The notes under the pieces are model-generated. The model saw only the letters and a list, made by a program, of their open reading frames with translations. It ran no database searches and was not told the DNA's origin. A stretch of 34,784 nt of DNA from Rhodospirillales bacterium. Lineage in GTDB: Bacteria > Pseudomonadota > Alphaproteobacteria > ATCC43930 > CGMCC-115725. The DNA lies in contig JAQGIC010000065.1 in NCBI GenBank assembly GCA_028288725.1, positions 1 through 34,784 of the forward strand. Reading direction: 5' to 3'. The translations under genes were made by a program, and so were the position numbers. Shown here one piece after another: positions 14,402-21,815 of this stretch. How positions within the stretch are numbered: position 1 is the first letter of the stretch; each line of letters opens with the position of its first letter.

Positions 14402-15141
14402 TCCGGCGCTGGGGGCTGGTGCTGATCGCCGCCCTGCTGCTGGCGCTGTCGGGCGCCGCCCGGGCGCAGCAGCTGGTCGCCGACCTGACCAGCCATCTGG
14501 TCGCGATCACCACCGGCTTCACCGGCACCTCGGTCGTGCTGTTCGGCGCGATCGAGGGCGGCGGCGATATCGTCGTGGTCGTGCGCGGGCCGGAGCGCGA
14601 GACGGTCGTCCGGCGCAAGAGCCGGGTTGCCGGCATCTGGCTCAACACCCGCAGCGTCGCCTTCGCCAACGTGCCGAACTTCTATGCCGTGCTGGCGAAC
14701 AAGCCGGTCGACGAGATCGTGCCGGCCAACCTGCGCCAGCTCCATGAAATCGGCATGGACAACCTGAAGCTCAATCCGGCCGAGAAGGCGAAGCCCGGCG
14801 ATATCACGGAGTTCCGCGCGGCGCTGATCCAAGAGCAGCAGCGCGGCGGGCTCTATGACAAGCAGCCCGGCACGGTCAATTTTCTGGGTGACAAGCTGTT
14901 CCGCGCCAGCCTCGATTTCCCGGCGACCGTGCCGACCGGGACCTATCTGATCCAGGTGTTCCTGGTCCGCAAGGGCGACATCGTCGCCGCCCAGACCACG
15001 CCGCTGATCATCTCGCAGACCGGGCTCGAGGCGGACATCAACGACTTCGCCCAGAACCGGGCGCTGCTTTACGGGCTCGTTGCGGTCGCCATGGCGGCGG
15101 TGGCAGGATGGGGCGCCACTTTCCTGTTCCGGAACGCCTGA
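14398..15141 (+). CDS. TIGR02186 family membrane-anchored protein
   Basis: A 247-aa protein with a signal peptide (WGLVLIAALLLALSGAARAQ), a periplasmic beta-rich domain and one C-terminal membrane helix (LLYGLVAVAMAAVAGWGATF), giving a periplasm-facing, membrane-tethered topology. It fits the TIGR02186 family, known mostly from alphaproteobacteria beside TauE/SafE genes; function is unknown. Conserved-looking stretches are ITTGFTGTSVVLFGAIEG, DIVVVVRGPE and GIWLNTRSVAFANVPNFYAV. The start overlaps the permease stop by four bases, so stoichiometric production with the transporter is likely. Confidence 0.85.
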   Translation: MIRRWGLVLIAALLLALSGAARAQQLVADLTSHLVAITTGFTGTSVVLFGAIEGGGDIVVVVRGPERETVVRRKSRVAGIWLNTRSVAFANVPNFYAVLANKPVDEIVPANLRQLHEIGMDNLKLNPAEKAKPGDITEFRAALIQEQQRGGLYDKQPGTVNFLGDKLFRASLDFPATVPTGTYLIQVFLVRKGDIVAAQTTPLIISQTGLEADINDFAQNRALLYGLVAVAMAAVAGWGATFLFRNA

Positions 15142-15145
15142 ACCC

Positions 15146-15631
15146 ATGGTCGAGCCTGCCGCCTCAGCGCATGAACGCGTCTTTCTGGTTGTCGTGGACG
15201 ACAGCTCGGAACTGCGCGTGGCGTTGCGCTATGCGGCGCTCCGCGCGCGCCACACCGGCGGCCGGGTGGCGCTGCTCCATGTCATGGAGCCGCCGGATCG
15301 CCAGACCTGGATGGCGCTGGAAAGCCTGATGCGCGAGGAGTCGCGCGCCGAGGCCGAAGAGCTGGTCGGCCGCCATGCCGATACGGTGGCGGCGCTGACC
15401 GGCGCCACGCCCGTCATCCATATCCGCGAGGGGCTGCCGCACGATCAGTTGCTGGCGCTGATCGACGAGGATCCGACCATCTCGATCCTGGTCCTGGCGG
15501 CCGCGATCGGCGACACGGGTCCGGGTCCGCTGATCTCGGCCCTGTCGAGCAAGCTGATCAGCCGCCTGCGCGTGCCGCTGACCATCGTGCCCGGCAGCCT
15601 GACCGACGCGCAGATCGACCTGCTGACCTGA
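15146..15631 (+). CDS. universal stress protein (UspA family)
   Basis: A 161-aa cytosolic protein with one Usp alpha/beta domain. The N-terminal strand FLVVVDDSSELRVALRYA carries the conserved Asp, GRVALLHVMEPP is strand 2, and the C-terminal half has ISILVLAAAIGDTGPGPLIS ending in RLRVPLTIVPGS. The expected ATP-binding GxxGxxxx(S/T) glycines are poorly matched (AAIGDTGPGPLISAL), so nucleotide binding is uncertain. It begins four bases after the TIGR02186 gene and is third in a compact unit. Usp could sense stress or energy state for the transporter; that is inference. Confidence 0.85.
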   Translation: MVEPAASAHERVFLVVVDDSSELRVALRYAALRARHTGGRVALLHVMEPPDRQTWMALESLMREESRAEAEELVGRHADTVAALTGATPVIHIREGLPHDQLLALIDEDPTISILVLAAAIGDTGPGPLISALSSKLISRLRVPLTIVPGSLTDAQIDLLT

Positions 15632-15634
15632 ATT

Positions 15635-16072
15635 TTGGCCACACATCCTGCCCTGAAGATCATTGTCGGCGGCCTGGTCGCCGGTCTGGTCGATGTCGGC
15701 GCCGCGGCGCTGATCAATTGGGTCGACCCGACCGTCATCCTGCGCGCCATCGCCACCGGCGTGCTGGGCAAGGCGGCATTCCGCGGCGGCTGGCAGGCGG
15801 CATTGCTGGGCCTGGGCCTGCAATGCGCGATGTCGATCGTCATTGCAGGCCTCTATGTCGGCGTCGTGTCCCGATCGAAATGGCTGCGTCAGCACTGGAT
15901 TCTCGCCGGCCTTGTCGCCGGGCCGGTCATCTTCACCGTGATGGAATTCGTCGTCGTACCGCTGTCGCGCGCGGCCAAAGCGCATTTCACGCCGGTCACC
16001 ATCGTGCCCAACCTGGCCGCGATGATGCTGTTCGGGCTGATCATCGCGTTCTTCACCCGCCGTCGCCGCTAG
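15635..16072 (+). CDS. small integral membrane protein, unknown function
   Basis: A 145-aa hydrophobic protein with four predicted membrane helices: IIVGGLVAGLVDVGAAALI, GWQAALLGLGLQCAMSIVIA, WILAGLVAGPVIFTVMEFVV and NLAAMMLFGLIIAFF, ending in a basic tail (TRRRR). I do not recognise the family. The only upstream start is TTG at 15635, three bases after the Usp stop and without a clear ribosome site, so translation may be coupled to the gene before it. Fourth gene of the TauE unit. It is followed by a hairpin at 16083-16109. Confidence 0.7.
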   Translation: MATHPALKIIVGGLVAGLVDVGAAALINWVDPTVILRAIATGVLGKAAFRGGWQAALLGLGLQCAMSIVIAGLYVGVVSRSKWLRQHWILAGLVAGPVIFTVMEFVVVPLSRAAKAHFTPVTIVPNLAAMMLFGLIIAFFTRRRR

Positions 16073-16082
16073 AGCGCGCGAT

Positions 16083-16163
16083 GACATGAGGCCAACTCGG
16101 CCTCATGTCTAAGTCGACGAGCAACGCTCGCGACCAATCGCACTCTAAATCATATGTTTAGAG
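16083..16163. repeat. cluster of three hairpins
   Basis: Three palindromes in 81 bases: an 11-bp stem 16083-16093 with 16099-16109 (GACATGAGGCC, loop AACTC), a 5-bp stem CGAGC/GCTCG (16118-16130), and a 7-bp stem CTCTAAA/TTTAGAG (16143-16163) around TCATATG. The first could end transcription of the gene before it, though no T-run follows. The set looks like a miniature intergenic element; no second copy is in the window. Confidence 0.5.
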
Positions 16164-16480
16164 ACTGATCGGCCCGGCGGTGTCCTGCATTAGCCAATCC
16201 GCGAAGGCCGCCTAAGTCACCAGCCCCTCGGCGACCAGGCTCAAGCGCCGGCCGATCCAGGGCGGCCGAATAGGCGTTCCATAGACCGGGCGCGGTCTCC
16301 GCCGTCAGCAGCGTGGCGCCGTCCCAGCGGATCGGACGGTCGGCATCAGTGTTCGGCCGCTGGCTCGATCTGGTCTATCTGCAGCGGTCGCTGGGCGAAA
16401 AACATTCCGACATGCCCGCCGGTCCGCCGGTCCGCCGACGGGATATCTGCCGCCGGCCGACCGGATGGGGCCGTGAGGGT
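16164..16480. other. gene-poor stretch with possible gene debris
   Basis: No convincing gene. On the minus strand, protein-like pieces appear in shifted frames: RPIRWDGATLLTAETAPGLW, then after a frame change GRRLSLVAEGLVT, a TAG stop, and AAFADWLMQDTAGPI. This pattern suits a decayed coding sequence with an indel and a nonsense change, but I cannot name a parent family. A 161-codon plus-strand frame crosses it and continues over the cupin gene, and is most likely a chance frame. Confidence 0.35.
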
Positions 16481-16765
16481 TCAGGACTCGGGTGTCGGAT
16501 GCCGCCGGCCGATCACACAGCGCACGCCGGCCGCCCCGATCTTCTCGGCATGGACGCAGCCCGCCGCCATGGTGAAGACCTCGCCCGCGCGATAGGGCGT
16601 CTCGGTCCCCTCGATCGTCAGCGCGATCTCGCCATCCAGCACCAGACCACAGACATCGAACGGATGCTCATGCTCGGGGTTGACCATGCCCGGCTCCAGG
16701 AACTTGGCGTCGCCCTCGACATATCCTTCGCGACGCAAGCGTTGACTGAAAGCCTTCGTATCCAT
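16481..16765 (-). CDS. cupin domain protein
   Basis: A 94-aa single-domain cupin. Motif 1 is HEHPFDVCGLVLDGEI, with two His and a conserved Gly; motif 2 is YRAGEVFTMAAGCVHAE, ending in the His ligand. The protein is therefore a small metal-binding beta barrel, perhaps an enzyme or sensor. It is short but complete, with its start ATG at 16763-16765. It points away from nfu, with a 174-base divergent gap, and towards the gene-poor stretch. Role unknown. Confidence 0.85.
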   Translation of the reverse strand: MDTKAFSQRLRREGYVEGDAKFLEPGMVNPEHEHPFDVCGLVLDGEIALTIEGTETPYRAGEVFTMAAGCVHAEKIGAAGVRCVIGRRHPTPES

Positions 16766-16939
16766 CGTTTTCTCCCTATGACGTTTTTGTCAGCATGCGT
16801 CCGATAGGCCGGGAATGCAATTCACCGGCGCGGGATGATCCGATCAAACGACGGGGCCTCGCCCAAAAAGGTTGACTTGGCCACCAATCGTCCCAACGTG
16901 CAGGTCAGATTTCTTCACCTCCAGACTGACCGGAACGCC

Positions 16940-17503
16940 ATGTTCATCCAGACCGAGCAGACCCCCAATCCCGCAACGCTCAAGTTCCTGCCCGGGCGCA
17001 CCGTGCTGGAAACCGGCACGGCGAATTTCGCCGACCAGGCGTCGGCCGCGCGCTCGCCGCTGGCGACCAAGCTATTCGGCCTCGACGGCGTCGACGGCGT
17101 GTTCCTGGGTTACGATTTCGTCACGGTCACCAAGTCGAACGACCATGACTGGTACGCCCTGAAGCCGTCGATCCTGGGCGCCATCATGGAGGCGTTCACG
17201 ACCGGCCAGCCGATCATGACGCCCGACACGGCGGAGGGTGCCAATACGCCGGCTTCGACCGCCGCCGACGGCGACAGCGACCTGGTCGTGCAGATCAAGG
17301 AATTGATCGACACGCGCGTGCGCCCGGCCGTGGCGCAGGACGGCGGCGACATCGTGTTCCATCGCTTCGATGAGGGCGTGGTCTATCTGGAGATGCACGG
17401 CTCCTGCTCCGGCTGCCCCAGCTCGACCGCGACGCTGAAGTCCGGCATCGAGAACATGCTGCGCCACTACATCCCCGAGGTTCAGGAAGTCCGCGCGATC
17501 TGA
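16940..17503 (+). CDS. NifU/Nfu family Fe-S cluster carrier
   Basis: A 187-aa Nfu-type scaffold that carries a [4Fe-4S] cluster between two subunits and passes it to target enzymes. The N-terminal Nfu domain begins MFIQTEQTPNPATLKFLPGR and extends to about residue 90; a variable Thr/Ala-rich linker leads to the C-terminal NifU domain with the cluster-binding CSGC (Cys156, Cys159) in MHGSCSGCPSS. The ATG at 16940 gives the exact family N-terminus. A GST-like gene starts three bases after the stop. Likely clients encoded here include MiaB. Confidence 0.93.
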   Translation: MFIQTEQTPNPATLKFLPGRTVLETGTANFADQASAARSPLATKLFGLDGVDGVFLGYDFVTVTKSNDHDWYALKPSILGAIMEAFTTGQPIMTPDTAEGANTPASTAADGDSDLVVQIKELIDTRVRPAVAQDGGDIVFHRFDEGVVYLEMHGSCSGCPSSTATLKSGIENMLRHYIPEVQEVRAI

Positions 17504-17506
17504 CGG

Positions 17507-18145
17507 ATGGGAACGGGCCGCCATCGTCTGATCGGCAACCCGGGCTGTGGCTCGGCGATCGTCGAGGCGACCCTCGCCCTCTCGGGCCTGCCCTATGAGA
17601 CCGAGATGCTGGAGATCTGGCAGCCGGGCCCCGAGCGGGACCGGCTGTTCCAGCTCAACCCGCTGGGTCAGGTCCCCGTCTTGATCCTGCCCGACGGCAG
17701 CGTGATGACCGAGAGCGCGGCCATGGTACTGCATGTCATCGATCAGGCGCCGGCGGCGGGGCTCGCCCCCGGCCCGACCGACCCGGCCCGCCCGGCCTTT
17801 CTGCGCTGGCTCATCTTCCTGGTCGCGACGCTCTATCCGACCTTCACCTATGGCGACGATCCCAGCCGCTACGTCAACGAGCAGGAAGCCCGCGACGAGC
17901 TGCGCGCGGTGACCGATGCCGAGCGCCAGCGCGCCTGGCGCCAGATCGAGACCGGCATCGCCGGGCCCTGGATGCTGGGCGAAACGCGCTCGGCGCTGGA
18001 TCTCTATGTCTGGGTCATGTCCCATTGGCGCCCGGGGCGCGACTGGTTCAGCGCCTATTGCCCGAAGCTGTCCCGGATCGCGGATGCCGTGGCGGCCGAC
18101 CCGCGCCTGGCCGCGGTCAAAGCCGCGAACTGGCCTGCGGCATAG
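17507..18145 (+). CDS. glutathione S-transferase-like protein
   Basis: A 212-aa protein with the two-domain GST layout. The thioredoxin-like N-terminal domain shows LIGNPGCGSAIVEATLALSG, LNPLGQVPVLILPDGSVMTE and the glutathione-binding ESAAMVLHVID; the C-terminal helical domain runs from about residue 90 (FLRWLIFLVATLYPTFTY). A Cys near the N-terminus suggests a beta- or omega-like form. It begins three bases after the nfu stop, so it is probably co-transcribed. The last codons and stop are duplicated downstream (18130-18172). Substrate unknown. Confidence 0.85.
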   Translation: MGTGRHRLIGNPGCGSAIVEATLALSGLPYETEMLEIWQPGPERDRLFQLNPLGQVPVLILPDGSVMTESAAMVLHVIDQAPAAGLAPGPTDPARPAFLRWLIFLVATLYPTFTYGDDPSRYVNEQEARDELRAVTDAERQRAWRQIETGIAGPWMLGETRSALDLYVWVMSHWRPGRDWFSAYCPKLSRIADAVAADPRLAAVKAANWPAA

Positions 18146-18172
18146 CCGCTGGCTGGCCTGCGGCATAGCCGC
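18130..18172. repeat. 20-bp direct duplication across the GST stop codon
   Basis: 18130-18149 and 18153-18172 are identical (CTGGCCTGCGGCATAGCCGC), three bases apart. The unit contains the last sense codons and the TAG of the GST-like gene, so the second copy is non-coding. It looks like a recent slippage event. Confidence 0.85.
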
Positions 18173-18265
18173 CGGCGGACCGGCCCCGTAACGGTTTCGT
18201 GCTTTCGGTCGGGACGAGAGCCGTGATACGGCCACCGGGTCTCTCTTCCTTCCAGGAGCCATGCC

Positions 18266-18856
18266 ATGTCCACCGAGATCGACGCACGCGCCCTCGACAC
18301 CCTGTTCCGCGAGGCCCGGACCCACAACGGCTGGCAGGACAAGCCGGTGCCGGAAAGCCTGCTGCGAGAGCTGTTCGACCTGGCCAAGATGGCGCCGACC
18401 AGCGCCAATTGCAGCCCGATGCGCGTGGTGTTCGTCTCGACGCCGGCGGGCAAGGCGCGCCTGAAGCCCGCACTGGCGCCGGGCAATGTCGACAAGACCA
18501 TGGCGGCGCCGGTCACCGCGATCATCGCGCAGGACACGCTGTTCTACGAGCATCTGCCGATGCTGTTCCCTCATGCCGATGCCAAATCCTGGTTCGTCGG
18601 CAACGACGCGCTGATCCAGGGCACCATGGTGCGCAACGCGACGCTGCAGGGCGGCTACCTGATCCTGGCGGCCCGCGCGGTCGGCCTCGACTGCGGCCCG
18701 ATGTCGGGCTTCGATCACGCCAAGCTCAATGCCGAGTTTTTCCCGGACGGCCGGTTCCAGGCGAATTTCCTCTGCAACCTCGGCTATGGCGATCCGTCGA
18801 AGCTGTTCCCGCGCAGCCCCCGTTTCGCCTTCGACGACGTGTGCACCATCGCCTGA
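18266..18856 (+). CDS. nitroreductase family protein, RutE-like (malonic semialdehyde reductase type)
   Basis: A 196-aa flavoprotein of the nitroreductase superfamily, RutE/HadB branch. The N-terminal [20 protein letters not shown], then [19 protein letters not shown] (flavin contacts), [20 protein letters not shown] and [11 protein letters not shown] match RutE-type proteins, which reduce malonic semialdehyde with NAD(P)H. The other rut (pyrimidine breakdown) genes are not in the window, so the true substrate could differ. An AGGAGC ribosome site lies close before the ATG at 18266. It is convergent with the DdpX-like gene. Confidence 0.88.
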   Translation: MSTEIDARALDTLFREARTHNGWQDKPVPESLLRELFDLAKMAPTSANCSPMRVVFVSTPAGKARLKPALAPGNVDKTMAAPVTAIIAQDTLFYEHLPMLFPHADAKSWFVGNDALIQGTMVRNATLQGGYLILAARAVGLDCGPMSGFDHAKLNAEFFPDGRFQANFLCNLGYGDPSKLFPRSPRFAFDDVCTIA

Positions 18857-18869
18857 CCGGCGCGCCCGG

Positions 18870-19424
18870 TCATCCCATCATCGGGCCGGGCAGCACCGTG
18901 TCGCTCAGCACCGGATAGAGCGTCCGGGCGTCGAACAGCTGGTAATGCCACCATTCGTTCCGATAAAAGTCCCAGCCGGCCGTGGTCATCAGGCCCATCA
19001 GCAGCAGCCGGTTGCGCTGGGCCGCTGGCGACACCCCGGTATTGCCATGGTGCGAGAGCGGCGTGAAGGCATCGAAGCCGGTGCCCATGTCGAGCTCGAC
19101 CCCGGCCGAATCGATCAGATTCAGATCGACCGCCGCCCCGCGCGAATGGGGCGAACCCCGGCGCGGATCGGCCAGGAATTCCGGATCGGGCCGAAAATTC
19201 CACAGCTTCCACTGCGCCTCCGACGGGCGGAACGCGTCGAAGATCTTCAACCGAAGGCCTTGGGTGCCGGCAAGATCGATCGCACGCTCAAGACATTTGA
19301 GCGCATCCGGGTGCAAATAGCAGGCAGACCGCGTATAGACCGGCGCGCCCGTGAAATTGTTCGGCGTGGCGTAGGCGATGTCGAGGAGGACGTCGTGGGT
19401 GGCTTCGGTGATTTCAACCAGCAT
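18870..19424 (-). CDS. D-Ala-D-Ala dipeptidase (DdpX/VanX-like, M15D)
   Basis: A 184-aa zinc dipeptidase of family M15D, related to VanX and DdpX, which splits D-Ala-D-Ala. Key motifs are present: FDAFRP (Arg66, transition-state), SPHSRGAAVD (His93, Asp100 as zinc ligands), and EWWH (catalytic Glu157, ligand His160). No signal peptide, so cytosolic, as for VanX and DdpX. No vancomycin-resistance ligase or dehydrogenase genes lie nearby; a role in recycling peptidoglycan D-Ala-D-Ala as a nutrient is more likely. It is divergent from tsaB with a 56-base gap that must hold both promoters. Confidence 0.92.
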   Translation of the reverse strand: MLVEITEATHDVLLDIAYATPNNFTGAPVYTRSACYLHPDALKCLERAIDLAGTQGLRLKIFDAFRPSEAQWKLWNFRPDPEFLADPRRGSPHSRGAAVDLNLIDSAGVELDMGTGFDAFTPLSHHGNTGVSPAAQRNRLLLMGLMTTAGWDFYRNEWWHYQLFDARTLYPVLSDTVLPGPMMG

Positions 19425-19480
19425 GTTCCAATGACCGTTCGGCAGGATATGACCTCTCCCACTAGCACGGGCCGCCCCTG

Positions 19481-20158
19481 GTGAGCGAGCGCCGGGGATG
19501 CCTCGTCGCCTTCGATTGCTCCGGTGCCAGTTGTTCGGCCGCCGTGCTCGTCGACGGCCGGATCGCGGCCGAACGCTTTGCCGCCATGGAGCGCGGCCAG
19601 GCCGAGGCGCTGCTGCCGATGATCCGGGACGTGATGGCCGAGGCCGGGATGGATTGGGCCAGCGTCCAGGCGATCGCGACCACGGTCGGACCGGGCTCCT
19701 TTACGGGTGTGCGCCTGGGCCTGTCGGCCGCGCGCGGTTTGGCGCTGGCATCCGAGCGCCCGATTATTTCGCTCACCGCGTTCGAAGCCCTGGCGGCCGG
19801 ACTTGCCGCCGACGGCCGCCCGTTGGCCATCGCCATCGACAGCCGGCGCGGCCCGGTGTTCGCCCAACGCTTCGATCCCGACCGCAGGCCCGCGGGCGAG
19901 CCGGCGCAGATCGAGCCTGAGAACATGGCCCTCTGGCTGGGCGCCGGGGCCTGGCGCATCGCCGGCGACGGCGTCGCCAACCTGGCCGATCGGCGCTTTC
20001 CGGCCGATGTCCTGCTGGAAAGCGAGATCCGGCGGATCCGGGCCGGCGACCTGGCCTTGGCCGCGCTGGCGCTGGGCGGGGCCGGTATCGATCGGCTGCC
20101 GGCACATCCGCTGTACCTGCGCGCGCCCGACGTGAGCCAGCCGAAATCGCGCGGATGA
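19481..20158 (+). CDS. tsaB: tRNA threonylcarbamoyladenosine biosynthesis protein TsaB
   Basis: A 225-aa ASKHA-fold protein. TsaB forms a complex with TsaD and TsaE that attaches threonylcarbamoyl to A37 of ANN-decoding tRNAs. The N-terminal strand LVAFDCSGASCSAAVL and TTVGPGSFTGVRLGLSAARG are diagnostic; AAHPLYLR-like APAHPLYLRAPDV closes the protein in the manner of TsaB. The GTG at 19481 is the start that gives a normal-length N-terminus. Its stop overlaps the rimI ATG (ATGA), a common pairing. TsaD is not in the window. Confidence 0.92.
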   Translation: MSERRGCLVAFDCSGASCSAAVLVDGRIAAERFAAMERGQAEALLPMIRDVMAEAGMDWASVQAIATTVGPGSFTGVRLGLSAARGLALASERPIISLTAFEALAAGLAADGRPLAIAIDSRRGPVFAQRFDPDRRPAGEPAQIEPENMALWLGAGAWRIAGDGVANLADRRFPADVLLESEIRRIRAGDLALAALALGGAGIDRLPAHPLYLRAPDVSQPKSRG

Positions 20159-20631
20159 CCGGACATTCCATGCGGATCGTGCCTTTGGGTGCGTCCGAGA
20201 TCAGGGTGGCGGCCCTGATCCACAAGGAGGCGTTCGGCTTCGAGGCCTGGGACGAGCGCGCGATCGCCGATCTGCTGGCCATGCCGGGCGCCGTCGGCCG
20301 GCTGGTGGTGGATCCCACGATCGGGCCGCCGGAACCGCTGGGCTTCATGCTGCTGCTGTTTGTCGCCGAGGATGCCGAATTGCTGACCGTCGCCGTGCGT
20401 CCGGGCGCGCGTCGCCAAGGAATCGCCACGTCGCTGATGGCCGATTTCTTCCAGCTGGCCCACCAGCGCAAAGCGACCAACGCATTTCTTGAAGTCGCCG
20501 CCGACAATGTGCCGGCACAGCGACTCTATGCCCGCCTGGGATTTCTGGTCGAAGGCACGCGGCGCGACTATTACAAGAGACCAGGCAATAAGCGGGTCGC
20601 CGCCCATCTGCTTCGACGCCCCATCGCGTAA
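20155..20631 (+). CDS. rimI: ribosomal protein S18-alanine N-acetyltransferase-like (RimI)
   Basis: A 158-aa GNAT acetyltransferase. RimI acetylates the N-terminal Ala of S18. The acetyl-CoA site is LLTVAVRPGARRQGIATSLM; motif B is LEVAADNVPAQRLYARLGF, followed by GTRRDYYKRP, close to the classical RimI ending that has the tyrosine. It overlaps tsaB by four bases, the usual order in many bacteria. GNAT sequences are diverse, so RimI rests on context as well as motif. It is followed by 216 bases up to mucR. Confidence 0.86.
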   Translation: MTGHSMRIVPLGASEIRVAALIHKEAFGFEAWDERAIADLLAMPGAVGRLVVDPTIGPPEPLGFMLLLFVAEDAELLTVAVRPGARRQGIATSLMADFFQLAHQRKATNAFLEVAADNVPAQRLYARLGFLVEGTRRDYYKRPGNKRVAAHLLRRPIA

Positions 20632-20786
20632 TGGCCAGGGCACACGCTCGTCTTTCGTACCCGCATTATCCGAACTTTTCGCCCGCGACTATACGAAATG
20701 ACCGCATTGTCGCAGGCATGTCACAAAAAATTTGCCGCCCAAGCCTTGTTTTAAGATCTGCACCATAGAAAATCATTCAAGAGTTA

Positions 20787-20815
20787 TTGCTTTACGTCAG
20801 CGGCCAACCTATCTT
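20787..20815 (+). promoter_or_regulatory. predicted sigma70-type promoter of mucR
   Basis: TTGCTT (20787-20792) and TATCTT (20810-20815) with exactly 17 bases between, 33 bases before the mucR ATG. The preceding 130 bases are AT-rich (for instance CACAAAAAATTTGCC and TTGTTTTAAGATC), the kind of DNA that MucR/Ros proteins bind, so autoregulation is plausible. Confidence 0.55.
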
Positions 20816-20847
20816 GCCCCCCGCGAATTACCTTGAGGCGAGAAAGC

Positions 20848-21264
20848 ATGATTGAAGAAGCCGAGGCCGTGGATTTGCTGGGTCTTACGACCGAAATCGT
20901 GGCGGCGCATGTTTCCAATAATCAAGTGACCGTCGAAGAGCTGCCGGTCTTGATCAGTCAAGTCTACCGCTCGCTCTCCTCGATGGGCAATGCACCGGAA
21001 CCGGTCGCGGAGAAGCCGCAACCGGCCGTTTCGGTGAAGCGGTCGGTTCATCCCGACTACATCATCTGCCTGGAAGACGGGAAGAAGCTGAAGATGCTGA
21101 AGCGGCATCTGAAGACTTCCTACAACATGACGCCCGAGGAATATCGCGAGCGCTGGGGCCTGCCGCCGGATTATCCGATGGTCGCCCCGAACTACGCGCT
21201 GCAGCGCAGCAAGCTCGCCAAGGAAATCGGCCTGGGCACGCGCGCGCGCAAAAGCGACGAGTAA
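20848..21264 (+). CDS. mucR: MucR/Ros family transcriptional regulator
   Basis: A 138-aa DNA-binding protein of the MucR/Ros family, which in alphaproteobacteria acts as a broad repressor or DNA-organising protein on AT-rich sites. The N-terminal oligomerisation part includes [18 protein letters not shown]. The zinc-finger-like domain is [20 protein letters not shown] then [20 protein letters not shown] and [20 protein letters not shown]. The classical Ros finger has Cys-Cys-His-His; here the second Cys is Asp (CLED) and the last His is replaced (TSYN), leaving one Cys and one His. The ATG at 20848 follows GAGGCGAG. It stands alone between rimI and fur. Confidence 0.93.
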   Translation: MIEEAEAVDLLGLTTEIVAAHVSNNQVTVEELPVLISQVYRSLSSMGNAPEPVAEKPQPAVSVKRSVHPDYIICLEDGKKLKMLKRHLKTSYNMTPEEYRERWGLPPDYPMVAPNYALQRSKLAKEIGLGTRARKSDE

Positions 21265-21276
21265 GACGGATCGGTC

Positions 21277-21303
21277 GGCTTCGGGGCCCCTCGCCCCGAA
21301 GCC
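21277..21303 (+). terminator. hairpin after mucR
   Basis: Perfect 11-bp stem GGCTTCGGGGC (21277-21287) with 21293-21303 and a 5-base loop CCCTC, 12 bases after the mucR stop. No T-run follows, so termination may need rho. Confidence 0.55.
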
Positions 21304-21380
21304 CACGCATTCGCGCCATCCTCGATTGGTCGTAGGCTCCCGGCTGCGGTTTCGGTATAGTTTCCCGGCTGGGAAGTTGG

Positions 21381-21815
21381 ATGGCGGATGTTGGCATGGT
21401 TTCGCGCCTAGAGCAGGTCTGTATCGATAAAGGACTGAAGATGACCGACCAACGTCGGGTCATCGCGCGCGTCCTATCCGAAGCCGACGACCATCCCGAC
21501 GTCGAGGCGGTCTATCGCCGCGCCACCGCGGTCGATTCCAAGATTTCCATCGCGACGGTCTATCGGACGGTGCGTCTGTTCGAAGAGGCCAGTATCCTCG
21601 AGCGCCATGATTTCGGCGACGGCCGGGCGCGCTATGAGGAACGGCCGGCGGACCATCACGACCATCTGATCGACGTCCAGTCGGGCCGCGTCATCGAATT
21701 CCAGAATGCCGTGATCGAAGAGCTGCAGCATCGGGTCGCCAACGAACTCGGCTACAAGCTGGTCGGACATCGCCTGGAACTCTACGCCGTGCCGCTCGAT
21801 CGCAAGCCGGGTTGA
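21381..21815 (+). CDS. fur: Fur family transcriptional regulator
   Basis: A 144-aa metal-responsive repressor. The winged-helix domain shows MTDQRRVIARVLSEADDHPD and SIATVYRTVRLFEEASILER; the metal-sensing region is PADHHDHLIDVQSGRVIEFQ, typical of Fur/Mur rather than the haem-controlled Irr branch. It lacks the C-terminal CxxC pairs that hold structural zinc in some Fur proteins, as is common in alphaproteobacteria. In these bacteria this type may respond to manganese (Mur) or iron; sequence cannot decide. The TTGA at its stop may also serve as the TTG start of plsC. A TATAGT at 21355 could be its -10 element. Confidence 0.9.
   Translation: MADVGMVSRLEQVCIDKGLKMTDQRRVIARVLSEADDHPDVEAVYRRATAVDSKISIATVYRTVRLFEEASILERHDFGDGRARYEERPADHHDHLIDVQSGRVIEFQNAVIEELQHRVANELGYKLVGHRLELYAVPLDRKPG

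Noticed and set aside
16313-16807. Plus-strand gene crossing the cupin gene
   Set aside because: It overlaps the well-supported cupin frame over its whole length, and shows no motif.
18870-19424. Vancomycin-resistance cluster based on the VanX-like protein
   Set aside because: No VanH, VanA or two-component genes nearby, and Gram-negative DdpX-type dipeptidases serve peptidoglycan recycling.
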